Source: Flavobacterium praedii (GTDB lineage: Bacteria > Bacteroidota > Bacteroidia > Flavobacteriales > Flavobacteriaceae). Taken from it: a stretch of 64,000 bases of DNA. The notes beneath the pieces are model-generated. The model saw nothing but the letters and a program-made list of their open reading frames with translations. It did not search any database and was not told where the DNA came from. Position 1 is the first letter of the stretch, and each line of letters opens with the position of its first letter. Below, one piece after another: positions 8,157 to 17,637 of this stretch. The stretch covers positions 3,813,501 to 3,877,500 of the forward strand of contig NZ_CP113948.1 in NCBI RefSeq assembly GCF_026810365.1, read 5' to 3'. A program made the position numbers and the translations under genes.

Positions 8157-11028
8157 ATTTGATACTCATTAAGTATCCAATTAAATTCTCTTTTTGATTT
8201 AATTCTAATTTTTTTCTTAACCGATATCTGGCTAATTCTACTCCTCCGGTTGAGATATTCATGAACTCTGCTATTTCTTTTGTTGACATATTCATTAATA
8301 AATAGGTTGACAAGTCCATTTCTCTTGGTGAGATAGTTGGATGTTTTTCTTTTAGTTTTTTTAGAAAATCAAAATGAACATTTTTCAAATGTTTTTCAAG
8401 ACCTTTCCAACTTTTGTCGGTATTGACCTCTTTGGTGATGCTTCTGTTTAATTTAGTAAATTGAGCTTTGGTATTTTCGTCAAATGAATTTGTATCAATA
8501 TCTTTTAATTTTTGAATAATCCCGTTGAGTGTTTTGTTTTTTTTGACTACTTGCAAGGTGTTGTTAACTAGTTCTTTATCCTTGGATAGGATTTTAATTT
8601 GTAGTTTTTCATTTTCAAGTTTTTCTATTTCTTTTTCAAGTTCGTATTGTTCTTGTTTTATTTTTGTTTCTTTTTCTAAGTATAATCTTCTTTGTTCTAA
8701 CTTTTCAAAATACTTGTTTTTTCTTATTTTTATTTTTATTCTAAATCGAATATAGTACACAATAGCGACAACGATTAGTAAGTAAAACAAGTATGCTAAT
8801 GAATGTCTGTACCAAGGTGGATAGATTCTAAATGATATAGAGGATACGTCAGATTGAACGCTTGCATTGTTTCTCACTTTTACGTTCAATTTGTAGTTTC
8901 CTTCTTTTAGATTTGTATATTCCTTTATCGTATTGTTTGACCAATTGCTCCAATTTTTGTCAAAATTTTCAAGTTGATAGGAAAATTCTAAATTTTCTAA
9001 ATTTTCATATGAAGGTGACGAAAAAGTAAATTTTACTTGATTTGAGGCATATGGTAATTTAAATTCTTTATTTTGGTTGATTCCATTTCCAAAATAAATA
9101 GTGTCGCTAGGATACGAAAAGCTTCGTATGCATGCTTTTGGTTTATCCACTTTACTATTTTCGATTGAAGAGTCATAATGTGCTAAGCCATCTATCAATC
9201 CTATAAATGTGTTTCTAGAGTCTATAGTGTTTATCGAAGAGAAATCGGGCACTAAATTTCCGGACAGGTTAGATAAAGGTGCAATTATGTCTATGTATTT
9301 ATAGGGTCCTTTTTTAATTAAAACACCAACTGATTTATTGAAAATGTACCACAAATTTCCATTCTTATCTTCTGTGATTTCTTTTACTTTTGGGGTTGAT
9401 TTAAATAAATCTGTTATTGATTTGTCTTCAATAAATGTATTTTTCTCGGAATTAAAATTGTAAAATATAGTATTGGATTGAAAATATATTTTGTTGTTTA
9501 TTTTTTGTAGACTCCCTATTCCAGGGTTGGTTTTTGAGAATCTTCTGAAAACATGAATTGATTTTACATTTCGCAAATCAGGACTTAATTTAATTTGATA
9601 TATGAATTCATATTTTTTTAACCATATAATATCATTGTCAATTTCGAAAGTATTTGATGATTTGTTTACTCCTTGAATTGTATTTCTAAATACGATTCCG
9701 TTTTTGGTCTTTTCGAAGATAGAAAAGCCATTATAAAGCGCTCCTAAATATAAATTGGGGTGGTTGGGGATAGTTTTGATACCAAAATACCCTTTGGGGT
9801 CTAAATTACGAACCATTTTGCCGTTTTGTAATAATAAGGCCCCTCTATTACTTGAACATAAAATTTCATCATTTAAAATTTGAACATTCCATGCTTGGGA
9901 AGTAGTTCCTTCTATAAGTTTAAAAGAATTTTCTTTGAAATCAGTACTCCATGGATGGGTGAAAACACCTTGATTGGTAGCGACATATAAAATTCCTTTA
10001 TGTGCCACAGACGAGTAAACAGTACCTAAATTATTACTATTTCCATAATACGTTAGAAATGAATTTTCATTCACATACGCGATACCATTGTCTAAACCAA
10101 GCCAAAGATTATTTTCATTGTCAATAAAAGAAGTTAGCACTGTGTTGTTTTGTAATCCTTTGTTTCTATTAATATGTTGGATAATATTTCCATTTAAGTC
10201 ACTCACAATTATACCTTCTAGTACAGAATTGATAATCAAGTATTTTTTTTTGTATAAAATACATCCTAATGACCCATTTTTTAAAATAAAGATATTGGCT
10301 TCAGTATTCCAGGGTTTTATTTGATTATTTTCGAATAGGAATAGACCTTTATCAAGTGTAGCAATCAGAAATTTATTTTTTGACATTTCTGCCATACCCC
10401 AAACTTCAGAATTGTTTAGTTTATCAGTTCCCTTGAGCATTTTTATTATCCCGTCTTTGTATTCAAGTAGGCCATAGTTAAAATCCTGAATAAAAAGCCT
10501 ACCATTAATTAGAAACGAAAATTGAAACTTTTTAGGAGCATTAATGATTTTAATTTTATTGTTCTTATAAATGTAAATAGCATCAAAGGATTGGAAAACA
10601 ACTTCATCATTAAAAAGATGTATTCTCCATATAAAATCCATCGAATTACGTTTTTTTTTGTCTAAATATTTAGAAATAGAAAAGTATTCTAGTTTTCCTT
10701 TTGAATTGGATTTAAAGAAACCAAACTCATTATAGCAGCCCACATAGATTTTTCCTGATGGATCTACTTTTAAACATTTAATTGCATCTAAATTTTTTGC
10801 TTTGTATTTATTCCAAATTGATCCGTCAAACTGGAGGATACCTTCATTATTTGCAAAATATAAATTACCTGTTTTATCTTGATCAATAGTCCAGTTTTGA
10901 GTCCCTCCTTTATATTCAATTCTACTGTAATTTTTAATGAGTGGTAGACCAATTTTTTTTACCTGCCCTATTATTGCAATTGGAGAGTAGATTATTATAA
11001 GAAAGGTTAAGAGTCTATTGAGTTTCAT
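8155..11028 (-). CDS. Membrane-tethered LuxR-type transcription regulator with beta-propeller sensor (PUL regulator)
   Basis: 957 residues. A signal peptide (MKLNRLLTFLIIIYSPIAIIG) is followed by a long periplasmic region of two-component-regulator propeller repeats (such as WTIDQDKTGNLYFANNEGIL and DNENNLWLGLDNGIAYV). A Y_Y_Y domain precedes one membrane helix at about residues 740-760 (YLFYLLIVVAIVYYI). The cytoplasmic part is a coiled coil (about 765-830) and a C-terminal LuxR-like HTH (SPREMDLSTYLLMNMSTKEI...). No histidine kinase or receiver domain is present, so it should act as a one-component sensor that binds DNA itself. It is divergent from susC, which suggests that it senses a glycan fragment and controls the PUL. 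The inducer is not known. Confidence 0.85.
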   Translation of the reverse strand: MKLNRLLTFLIIIYSPIAIIGQVKKIGLPLIKNYSRIEYKGGTQNWTIDQDKTGNLYFANNEGILQFDGSIWNKYKAKNLDAIKCLKVDPSGKIYVGCYNEFGFFKSNSKGKLEYFSISKYLDKKKRNSMDFIWRIHLFNDEVVFQSFDAIYIYKNNKIKIINAPKKFQFSFLINGRLFIQDFNYGLLEYKDGIIKMLKGTDKLNNSEVWGMAEMSKNKFLIATLDKGLFLFENNQIKPWNTEANIFILKNGSLGCILYKKKYLIINSVLEGIIVSDLNGNIIQHINRNKGLQNNTVLTSFIDNENNLWLGLDNGIAYVNENSFLTYYGNSNNLGTVYSSVAHKGILYVATNQGVFTHPWSTDFKENSFKLIEGTTSQAWNVQILNDEILCSSNRGALLLQNGKMVRNLDPKGYFGIKTIPNHPNLYLGALYNGFSIFEKTKNGIVFRNTIQGVNKSSNTFEIDNDIIWLKKYEFIYQIKLSPDLRNVKSIHVFRRFSKTNPGIGSLQKINNKIYFQSNTIFYNFNSEKNTFIEDKSITDLFKSTPKVKEITEDKNGNLWYIFNKSVGVLIKKGPYKYIDIIAPLSNLSGNLVPDFSSINTIDSRNTFIGLIDGLAHYDSSIENSKVDKPKACIRSFSYPSDTIYFGNGINQNKEFKLPYASNQVKFTFSSPSYENLENLEFSYQLENFDKNWSNWSNNTIKEYTNLKEGNYKLNVKVRNNASVQSDVSSISFRIYPPWYRHSLAYLFYLLIVVAIVYYIRFRIKIKIRKNKYFEKLEQRRLYLEKETKIKQEQYELEKEIEKLENEKLQIKILSKDKELVNNTLQVVKKNKTLNGIIQKLKDIDTNSFDENTKAQFTKLNRSITKEVNTDKSWKGLEKHLKNVHFDFLKKLKEKHPTISPREMDLSTYLLMNMSTKEIAEFMNISTGGVELARYRLRKKLELNQKENLIGYLMSIK

Positions 11029-11384
11029 TTAATTTTTTTCTTAGATTATGTGTTTTAATGGTATTAGTTAATTCAATCAGATCTTTTATTTGACCTTTTT
11101 AGGAAATATTTAGTACAGAATTCTGTATAATTATGTGATTTACAGCTAAAGTATTTAAATTATATTAAATGTAGTGGTATTTTTAAATTAATATTTTTTT
11201 AACTAGAGTAAATTAATATTTAAATATATGATTAATAGTGTTTTAAAAATATTATGATGTGTTTTTGTAATATCACTATATCGTTATTGATGTGTTTTTG
11301 TAGTAGTTTTAAAATGTTAATATGAAAATTAAAGGCTTATTATTGCATTAAATAACTAATTAATTAACCAAAATAATCAGAAAA
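11029..11384. promoter_or_regulatory. Divergent control region between the PUL regulator and susC
   Basis: 356 bp, very AT-rich, with no gene. It contains a 14-bp perfect direct repeat described separately. I could not find a clean TTG-N19-TAnnTTTG promoter; the closest -7-like string is TATTATTG at 11338-11345, about 40 bp before the susC ATG. A promoter for the regulator on the - strand is not obvious. Confidence 0.5.
11256..11302 (+). promoter_or_regulatory. 14-bp direct repeat, candidate regulator binding site upstream of susC
   Basis: GATGTGTTTTTGTA occurs at 11256-11269 and again at 11289-11302. The two starts are 33 bp apart, about three helical turns, so both copies face nearly the same side of the DNA. 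The second copy ends 82 bp before the susC start codon. Confidence 0.5.
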
Positions 11385-14300
11385 ATGAAATTATTAAAAA
11401 CATTTATTTTTTGTGTTTCATCAATTTTATTCTCGTTTTATGGGTATGCTCAGGATACTACAATAAACGGAAAAATCATTGATGACAAAGGAGCTCCTAT
11501 ACCAGGGGCAACCATAGTTTTAAAAGGAACAACAACTTCTGTAGCTTCAGACTTTGATGGAGGATTTCGAATAAAGGCTCCAAAAGATGGAGTTTTGACT
11601 ATTACTTTTATTGGATACAAACCCGTTGAATCGTCAATCAATGGTCAAACAGAATTACAGATTAAAATGTATTCTTCTACTCAAGACCTACAGGAAGTTA
11701 TAGTTGTTGGTTATGGTACTCAAAAGAAGAGCGTTGTAACTGGAGCAATATCTTCAATTAAGTCCGATCAGATTGCTCATTTATCTGTTGCATTAACTTC
11801 TCAAGCATTACAAGGCCAAACTGCTGGTGTTACTGTTTTGCCTCAATCTGGTGCTCCAGGAGCTGGTGCTAAGATTCGTATTCGTGGTGCAGGTTCAAAT
11901 GGTAATTCTGATCCTATTTATGTTGTTGATGGAATGCGTACAAGTAACATTGATTACTTAGATCCAAATGATATCGAGAAGATGGAAATTTTAAAAGATG
12001 CTGCTTCGGCAGCTATTTATGGAGCCGATGGTGGTAATGGGGTTGTTATGATAACAACTAAAAAAGGTAAATCTGGATCTATGAATGTAGCATTTAGTTC
12101 ACAACTTGGTTTTCAATCTTTAAGAACAAAATTAGATGTGATGAATGCTGATGAATATGTTCATTGGATTAATGAAACTAATCCTGCTGGAACTCATCCA
12201 AACGTGGGAGAATGGGCAGGTAAAGAAGGAACAAACTGGGTTAATGAAACTGCTGAAGATGCTGCTCCTATGATGCATAATTCGCTTCAGATATCTGGAG
12301 GGAATGAGGTATCTACATTTATGGTTTCCGGAAATTATTTTACTCAAGACGGACTTTTTGGTGGAAATAAAAGTAACTTCAATCGTACTACTTTCAGAGT
12401 TAACTCGAATCATAAAGTGAGTAAGTATTTTGAAGCTGGTGAAAACTTTTCTTATTCAGTAAATAAGCGTAAATCTTTTACGGAAGATGATAGTTTCGGT
12501 GGAATCATGAATCATGCTATGCTTATGGATCCATTAACTCCTGTTTATTATCCTAACGGTAGTGTACTCCCACAACATGTACAGACTGCAATAGCGGCTG
12601 GATATCCTTTGGCTAAGACAGAAAATGGAGAATATTATGGTCTTTCTCAGTATGTCGGAAACGAAATAGCAAACCCAATTGGTCAAATTGCAATTGATAA
12701 TGGACTTAATACAGAAACTAAGATTATTGGAAATGTGTATGCTAATATCAAACCTTTTGATGGTTTTGTTTTTACAACACGTTATGGTATTGAACAGCGT
12801 TTTACAAATTTTGAGGATTGGAATCCAAAATTCTGGTGGAATTCACAAAAAACATCTAATATAAATACAAAAACATTTAATCAGTCGCAGTTTAAAACTT
12901 GGCTTTGGGAGAACTTTGCTACATACAGCAAAACAATTGATAAGCATGAATTTTCTGCTATGTTGGGGATGTCTGCTCAAGACTCAGAATCTAGTTATTT
13001 AAATACTTCTACCAATGGTATGATTAAAGAAGGCGACAACTGGTCTACAGTTGGTGAAACTCCTGTAACAGGGACCGTTGCTGGTAATAAATATCCCTCG
13101 TCAATGAATTCATATTTTGGACGTATCACTTATTCTTATGATAACAAATATTTGTTTCAAGCTTCTTTGAGAAATGACAATTCTTCACTTTTTGCACCGG
13201 ATAAGCGCTCAGGTTACTTCCCAGCGGTATCTGCTGGATGGGTGATATCAAATGAATCTTTTTGGGGTATTGAAGCGGTAAATCAATTAAAGTTGAGAGC
13301 TTCTTGGGGTCAAAATGGTTCAACGGCTAATATCGCTGCGGGACAATGGAGAGCTCTTGTAACAAAAGATGGTTTAAAATACCCTGATGCCGATGGAGTT
13401 ATGCGTCCTGTTGCTGAGCTTAAAGCCTTGCCAAATGAAGATATAACTTGGGAAACAACTGAGCAAACTGATTTTGGATTTGATTTAAGAGCTTTAGGCA
13501 ACAGATTAACATTTGGTTTTGACTATTACAACAAAGTGACTAAAGATTTATTGACTCCTTCATCACCTCCTTTATCAACAGGTTATTCTGCTCCATTTGC
13601 AAATGCAGGAGATGTGACTAATAAAGGATTGGAATTTGAAGTAGGTTGGAGAGAACAAAAGAATGATTTCAGTTATGGAATTAACCTGAATATGACTACC
13701 ATGAAAAATGAAGTTACTTATTTAAATCCGTTACTTACTAGAGTTGATGGAGCTGCGCTTCCAACATTGGGAACTGTTACTGTTTTTGAATTAGGTCAGC
13801 CAGTTTGGTACTATAGAGGATTTAAAACAAATGGGATTTACCAAAACCAGGCAGAAGTTGACGCTTATAAAGCAAGCTTAGGTCATGTTACAGCTTATAA
13901 CCCTGCACCTGGAGACGCAATTGTTGTTGATACAAATGGTGATGGTGACATCAATACTAGTGATAAAACGTACATTGGTGATCCTCATCCAGATTTTATG
14001 ATTGCAACTACTATTGATTTAGCATACAAAGGTTTTGATTTTAAATTGTTCTTACAAGGTTCATTTGGTGGTGAAAATTTTATGGCATTAGCTAGAACTG
14101 ACCTTGCATACAGTAATCGTCCTTCTTTCTTTTATAATGACAGATGGACTGGAGAAGGGAGTACTAATAGTTTCCCAAGAGCATCTAGTAATGACCCTTA
14201 CACTTACACAAGTGATTTAATGGTTCAAGATGCTTCTTATGTGAAAATTAAACAAATTCAATTGGGTTATAATTTAAAACCAGAATTAATCAAAAGATTG

Positions 14301-14471
14301 GGTATGACTAGCCTAAGACTATATTTGTCGTTAGATGATTACTTTACTTTCACTAAATACAAAGGAATTGATCCAGAAGTAGGAAGTTTTAACAACAACT
14401 CTCAGGGTATTGACAGAGGTTTGTACCCTACAGCTAGCCGTTTTATGTCTGGCTTATCAGTAACATTTTAA
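11385..14471 (+). CDS. susC: SusC/RagA-family TonB-dependent outer-membrane transporter
   Basis: 1028 residues. In order: signal peptide (ending near YGYAQ), an N-terminal CarboxypepD_reg-like domain (INGKIIDDKGAPIPGATIVLKG, about 26-100), the SusC signature LQEVIVVGYGTQKK, a plug domain (GQTAGVTVLPQSGAPG, IRIRGAGS, PIYVVDGM), and a long beta-barrel ending in aromatic-rich strands (FMSGLSVTF). It imports oligosaccharides across the outer membrane with energy from TonB-ExbBD, with SusD as the binding lid. The symbol denotes the family, not starch specificity. It is the first gene of the PUL's + strand block, 30 bp upstream of susD, and probably under the divergent regulator. Confidence 0.95.
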   Translation: MKLLKTFIFCVSSILFSFYGYAQDTTINGKIIDDKGAPIPGATIVLKGTTTSVASDFDGGFRIKAPKDGVLTITFIGYKPVESSINGQTELQIKMYSSTQDLQEVIVVGYGTQKKSVVTGAISSIKSDQIAHLSVALTSQALQGQTAGVTVLPQSGAPGAGAKIRIRGAGSNGNSDPIYVVDGMRTSNIDYLDPNDIEKMEILKDAASAAIYGADGGNGVVMITTKKGKSGSMNVAFSSQLGFQSLRTKLDVMNADEYVHWINETNPAGTHPNVGEWAGKEGTNWVNETAEDAAPMMHNSLQISGGNEVSTFMVSGNYFTQDGLFGGNKSNFNRTTFRVNSNHKVSKYFEAGENFSYSVNKRKSFTEDDSFGGIMNHAMLMDPLTPVYYPNGSVLPQHVQTAIAAGYPLAKTENGEYYGLSQYVGNEIANPIGQIAIDNGLNTETKIIGNVYANIKPFDGFVFTTRYGIEQRFTNFEDWNPKFWWNSQKTSNINTKTFNQSQFKTWLWENFATYSKTIDKHEFSAMLGMSAQDSESSYLNTSTNGMIKEGDNWSTVGETPVTGTVAGNKYPSSMNSYFGRITYSYDNKYLFQASLRNDNSSLFAPDKRSGYFPAVSAGWVISNESFWGIEAVNQLKLRASWGQNGSTANIAAGQWRALVTKDGLKYPDADGVMRPVAELKALPNEDITWETTEQTDFGFDLRALGNRLTFGFDYYNKVTKDLLTPSSPPLSTGYSAPFANAGDVTNKGLEFEVGWREQKNDFSYGINLNMTTMKNEVTYLNPLLTRVDGAALPTLGTVTVFELGQPVWYYRGFKTNGIYQNQAEVDAYKASLGHVTAYNPAPGDAIVVDTNGDGDINTSDKTYIGDPHPDFMIATTIDLAYKGFDFKLFLQGSFGGENFMALARTDLAYSNRPSFFYNDRWTGEGSTNSFPRASSNDPYTYTSDLMVQDASYVKIKQIQLGYNLKPELIKRLGMTSLRLYLSLDDYFTFTKYKGIDPEVGSFNNNSQGIDRGLYPTASRFMSGLSVTF

Positions 14472-14501
14472 TTTTACGACAATTACTATAATTATATAAC
14501 A

Positions 14502-16070
14502 ATGAAAAAATTAATTTATAAATTATCAGTTATTGCAGGCTTAGCCTTGATGCTAACAGCTTGTGAAAAAGATTTCTTAGATAAACCAATTTATGGTGTT
14601 CTAGCAGCAGATGATTATTTTAAAACGGATCAAGAATTAGAAGAAGGGCTTTTTGCATGTTATGATGTTTTACAATGGGCTTATGCTACAGACTGGAACT
14701 CAATGTATGTGGTAAAGTCGTTTCCTTCTGATGAATCATTTGCAGGAGGTGGTGATAAAACAGATCAGCCTCCATATCAAGAATTGGACAACTTCTCTTA
14801 TACACCAGAAAACGCTGCAATTGCACACTCATATCAAGGAATGTATTTTGGTATAATGAGAGCTAATGTAATTATTAATTCTGCTACTGCTGCGGGAGAT
14901 TCTCCAGTAAAAGTAAAAATGATAGCTGAAGCTAAGGCTCTTAGAGCTTACTTTTTCTTTGAATTGGTTTCAATGTGGGGAGGAGTGCCTTTAAGATTGA
15001 CACAGCCTAAAGGAACTGATTATGCAATGGCAAAATCTACTCCTGAGGAAGTATATGCTCAGATACATAAAGATTTAGATGAAGCGATTCCAAACTTGCC
15101 TAAAAAGAGCGAATATGCTGCAGCAATGCGCTTTAGAATGTCTCAGGGTGCTGCTTGGGCTTTAAAGGGGAAAGCATATTTATTTCAAAAGAAGTATGTA
15201 GAATCAGCTAAGGCATTTGATGAAGTAATTAAATCAAACCAATACTCTTTGCTTGTAGATTACTCAAAGTTATTCCTAAAAGAGCAGGAATATGGTGTAG
15301 AATCTTTATTTGAAATTGGTTATAGTGAAACTACCAAAAATGATTGGGGGAATTTCCAATGGGGAGGAAGCCGAGCTATGGAAAATCAAATTAACTGGCA
15401 ATTGATGGGACCTAGAGCAGATTACTTAATAAGTGGAACTTCTGGACTTGCAGGTGGTTGGGGATTCAATTACCCAACGGCAAAAATGGGTCAGGCGTAT
15501 GATGCTGAAGGCGATTTAGTTAGAAGAAAGGCGTCAATCTTATCCGTTGATGAGCTTAGAGCTCAAGGAGGGGATTGGGTAACAGCTAAAGATAAAGATG
15601 GTAATATTATTGACTGGAAAATCGCTCCCCCAGTTTGGGGAATGGAAGGCTATTTTAGACTTAAATACGGTACACTTGTTACTGAAACTGCTGGACCTAC
15701 TAACGAATTGAACTATGGTACAAACATTAGATTAATTAGATATGCGGATGTTTTATTAATGGCTGCTGAGGCAAACTTTTTGTCTGGCAATATTGGAGTT
15801 GCCCAAGGTTATTTCGATCAAGTACGTAATAGAGTAAACTTACCAGCCAAAGTTATTACAATGGATGGAATTAAGACTGAGAGAAGATTGGAGTTGGCTT
15901 TTGAAGGATCTAGATTTCTTGATTTAGTTCGTTGGGGAGACGCTGCAGCTGTATTGAAAAACGAAGGCTTTGCTAAAAATGGAAACTTTATAGAAAAACA
16001 TAACTTGTTTCCAATACCAGATTCAGAAGTAAAGAACAATAATTTAATGGTACAAAACCCTGGTTGGTAA
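14502..16070 (+). CDS. susD: SusD/RagB-family surface glycan-binding lipoprotein
   Basis: 522 residues with a lipoprotein signal: MKKLIYKLSVIAGLALMLTA then Cys21, followed by EKDFLDKP as in many SusD proteins. The middle shows the TPR-like helices of the family (EAKALRAYFFFELVSMWGGVPL) and the C-terminal RagB part has RLIRYADVLLMAAEA, ERRLELAFEGSRFLDLVRWG and NLFPIPDSEV. SusD caps the SusC barrel at the cell surface and holds the glycan for import. It lies 30 bp after susC and is followed by a strong terminator, so susC-susD form a transcript unit separate from the downstream enzymes. Confidence 0.95.
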   Translation: MKKLIYKLSVIAGLALMLTACEKDFLDKPIYGVLAADDYFKTDQELEEGLFACYDVLQWAYATDWNSMYVVKSFPSDESFAGGGDKTDQPPYQELDNFSYTPENAAIAHSYQGMYFGIMRANVIINSATAAGDSPVKVKMIAEAKALRAYFFFELVSMWGGVPLRLTQPKGTDYAMAKSTPEEVYAQIHKDLDEAIPNLPKKSEYAAAMRFRMSQGAAWALKGKAYLFQKKYVESAKAFDEVIKSNQYSLLVDYSKLFLKEQEYGVESLFEIGYSETTKNDWGNFQWGGSRAMENQINWQLMGPRADYLISGTSGLAGGWGFNYPTAKMGQAYDAEGDLVRRKASILSVDELRAQGGDWVTAKDKDGNIIDWKIAPPVWGMEGYFRLKYGTLVTETAGPTNELNYGTNIRLIRYADVLLMAAEANFLSGNIGVAQGYFDQVRNRVNLPAKVITMDGIKTERRLELAFEGSRFLDLVRWGDAAAVLKNEGFAKNGNFIEKHNLFPIPDSEVKNNNLMVQNPGW

Positions 16071-16083
16071 TTAGATTAATTGG

Positions 16084-16120
16084 TTAAAAGCAGTGTTTTT
16101 ATAACACTGCTTTTAATTTA
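16084..16120 (+). terminator. Terminator after susD
   Basis: TTAAAAGCAGTGTT and AACACTGCTTTTAA form a long perfect stem 14 bp after the susD stop, followed by a T-rich stretch. Confidence 0.85.
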
Positions 16121-16187
16121 CTTTTTTTTAAATGAAATGATAAATATTATGCGTTTCAATCTAAAAGGCATATGGTATTTTTAAAAT

Positions 16188-16207
16188 AAGTTAAGTTAAG
16201 TTAAGTT
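16188..16207. repeat. Pentanucleotide tandem repeat (AAGTT)x4
   Basis: Four perfect tandem AAGTT units, followed by a partial unit (AT instead of AG). Too short to be more than a simple repeat; it may vary between strains. Confidence 0.8.
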
Positions 16208-16221
16208 ATGTTTGAGTTAGT

Positions 16222-16260
16222 AAAATGGCCCATTCTCTTGTGATTATGGGTCATTTTTAA
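16222..16260 (+). terminator. Second terminator-like hairpin after susD
   Basis: AAAATGGCCCA pairs with TGGGTCATTTT (one G-T wobble), followed by a T-rich run. It could back up the first terminator or end an unrecognised transcript in the spacer. Confidence 0.55.
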
Positions 16261-16659
16261 TAAATAATAATTTTTTAATTAGTATATAAAATAAAGTAAT
16301 AAAAAAGTATAGTACTAAAATAAGCATATATGTAGCTATAATTTTTTAATGTAATTTGTTTGCAGTAAGCAAGACAGAATTCCATATTTATAAGGCAGAT
16401 TGGCATACATCATTTATAATGTTTTATATTGATTATGTTTTGAATTATGTATTTATAAATTCAGATAAATTTTCTTTTAAATAAAGATTTTTACTAATTG
16501 TTAATATAGTAATGGTGTGTATTTAGACTGGTTAAGTAGTTTTAAACTTTATTTCTTCTGTTTTTTGAAGTAGATTATGATAGAGTGTATATATTTTTTT
16601 TATAAATTATTTGATACAGAAATAGGTAGTAAATTTATAAAAGATAAAATTTTAAAAAT

Positions 16660-17502
16660 ATGTCTAAAAGAAATAATCTAATTGTTGTTTGCTTTGTTTT
16701 GTCAAGTTTGATGACCTATGCTCAAACCCTAAAAATAATGACCTATAATATACGTCTTGATGTAACCTCAGATGGAGAGAATGACTGGGCGCATAGGAAG
16801 GATTTTTTAAATGGACAGATTCAATTTTATGCACCTGATGTTTTTGGAGTACAAGAAGCATTACCCAATCAAGTATTGGATATCGCGACAGCGCAGTCAC
16901 AATACAATTATATTGGAATAGGAAGAGACGGAATTGGCAAAGGAGAATCATCTAATATTTTTTATAACACAGAAAAATTCAAGGTGATAGAATCCAATAC
17001 TTTTTGGTTGTCTGGAACTCCTGATACCATTTCTTTGGGATGGGATGCTGCCTGCAACAGAGTTTGCTCGTATGCTTTATTAAAAAATAAACAAACTAAT
17101 AAGTTGATTTGGGTTTTTAATACTCATTTGGATCATATGGGTGAAGTAGCCAGAACCAAAGGATTAGAACTTATTCTTTCTAGAATTGAAAAATTGAATA
17201 CCAAAAAATATCCAGTTGTTTTAATGGGCGATTTTAATTCAGAACCCGAAGCAGATCGAATAGTTGCATTAAAAAACAAAATGAATGATGCTAAAACAAT
17301 TTCAAAAGAAAAACCTTTCGGGCCTTATGGAACTTTTAATGGTTTTAAATACAATGAAGCAACAACGCATTTGATTGATTACATTTTTTTATCCAAAAGC
17401 AACCAAGTTAAAGTCAATAAATATGCTGTTTTATCGGATGCTAAAGATTTGAAATACCCATCAGATCATTTTCCAGTTTTTGTCGAAATTATATACAACT
17501 GA
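16660..17502 (+). CDS. Secreted endonuclease/exonuclease/phosphatase (EEP) superfamily protein
   Basis: 280 residues. A signal peptide (MSKRNNLIVVCFVLSSLMTYA) is followed by a complete EEP fold. Visible active-site motifs are TYNIRLD, GVQEA (Glu66), NTHLDHMG (His156), GDFNSEP (Asp191, Asn193), HLIDYIF and SDHFP (Asp269, His270). Members of this superfamily hydrolyse phosphodiesters or phosphomonoesters with a divalent metal; the substrate of this one cannot be read from the sequence. It is exported and sits between susD and the GH30 gene, so a role on a phosphorylated or phosphodiester-linked part of the target glycan is a reasonable guess, but nothing proves it. The downstream GH30 is 135 bp away on the same strand. 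Confidence 0.85.
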   Translation: MSKRNNLIVVCFVLSSLMTYAQTLKIMTYNIRLDVTSDGENDWAHRKDFLNGQIQFYAPDVFGVQEALPNQVLDIATAQSQYNYIGIGRDGIGKGESSNIFYNTEKFKVIESNTFWLSGTPDTISLGWDAACNRVCSYALLKNKQTNKLIWVFNTHLDHMGEVARTKGLELILSRIEKLNTKKYPVVLMGDFNSEPEADRIVALKNKMNDAKTISKEKPFGPYGTFNGFKYNEATTHLIDYIFLSKSNQVKVNKYAVLSDAKDLKYPSDHFPVFVEIIYN

Positions 17503-17637
17503 TTAAAAGTACTAATCGCTAAAGTAGCATTGATAAATAGATGAAAGGTATGCGTAAAACAATCAATAGTCTTAATTATTATAAAAAAACAAGAGAATTA
17601 CAACCAAAGGATCTTTAAAAAAATAAATATCTAAAAA

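Larger units (their letters stand above)
16121..16659. other. Gene-free spacer between susD and the EEP-family gene
   Basis: A 539-bp AT-rich spacer after the susD terminator. It holds four tandem copies of the pentamer AAGTT (16188-16207) and a second terminator-like hairpin (16222-16260). The rest shows no open frame or clear promoter motif that I can support. Confidence 0.6.
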
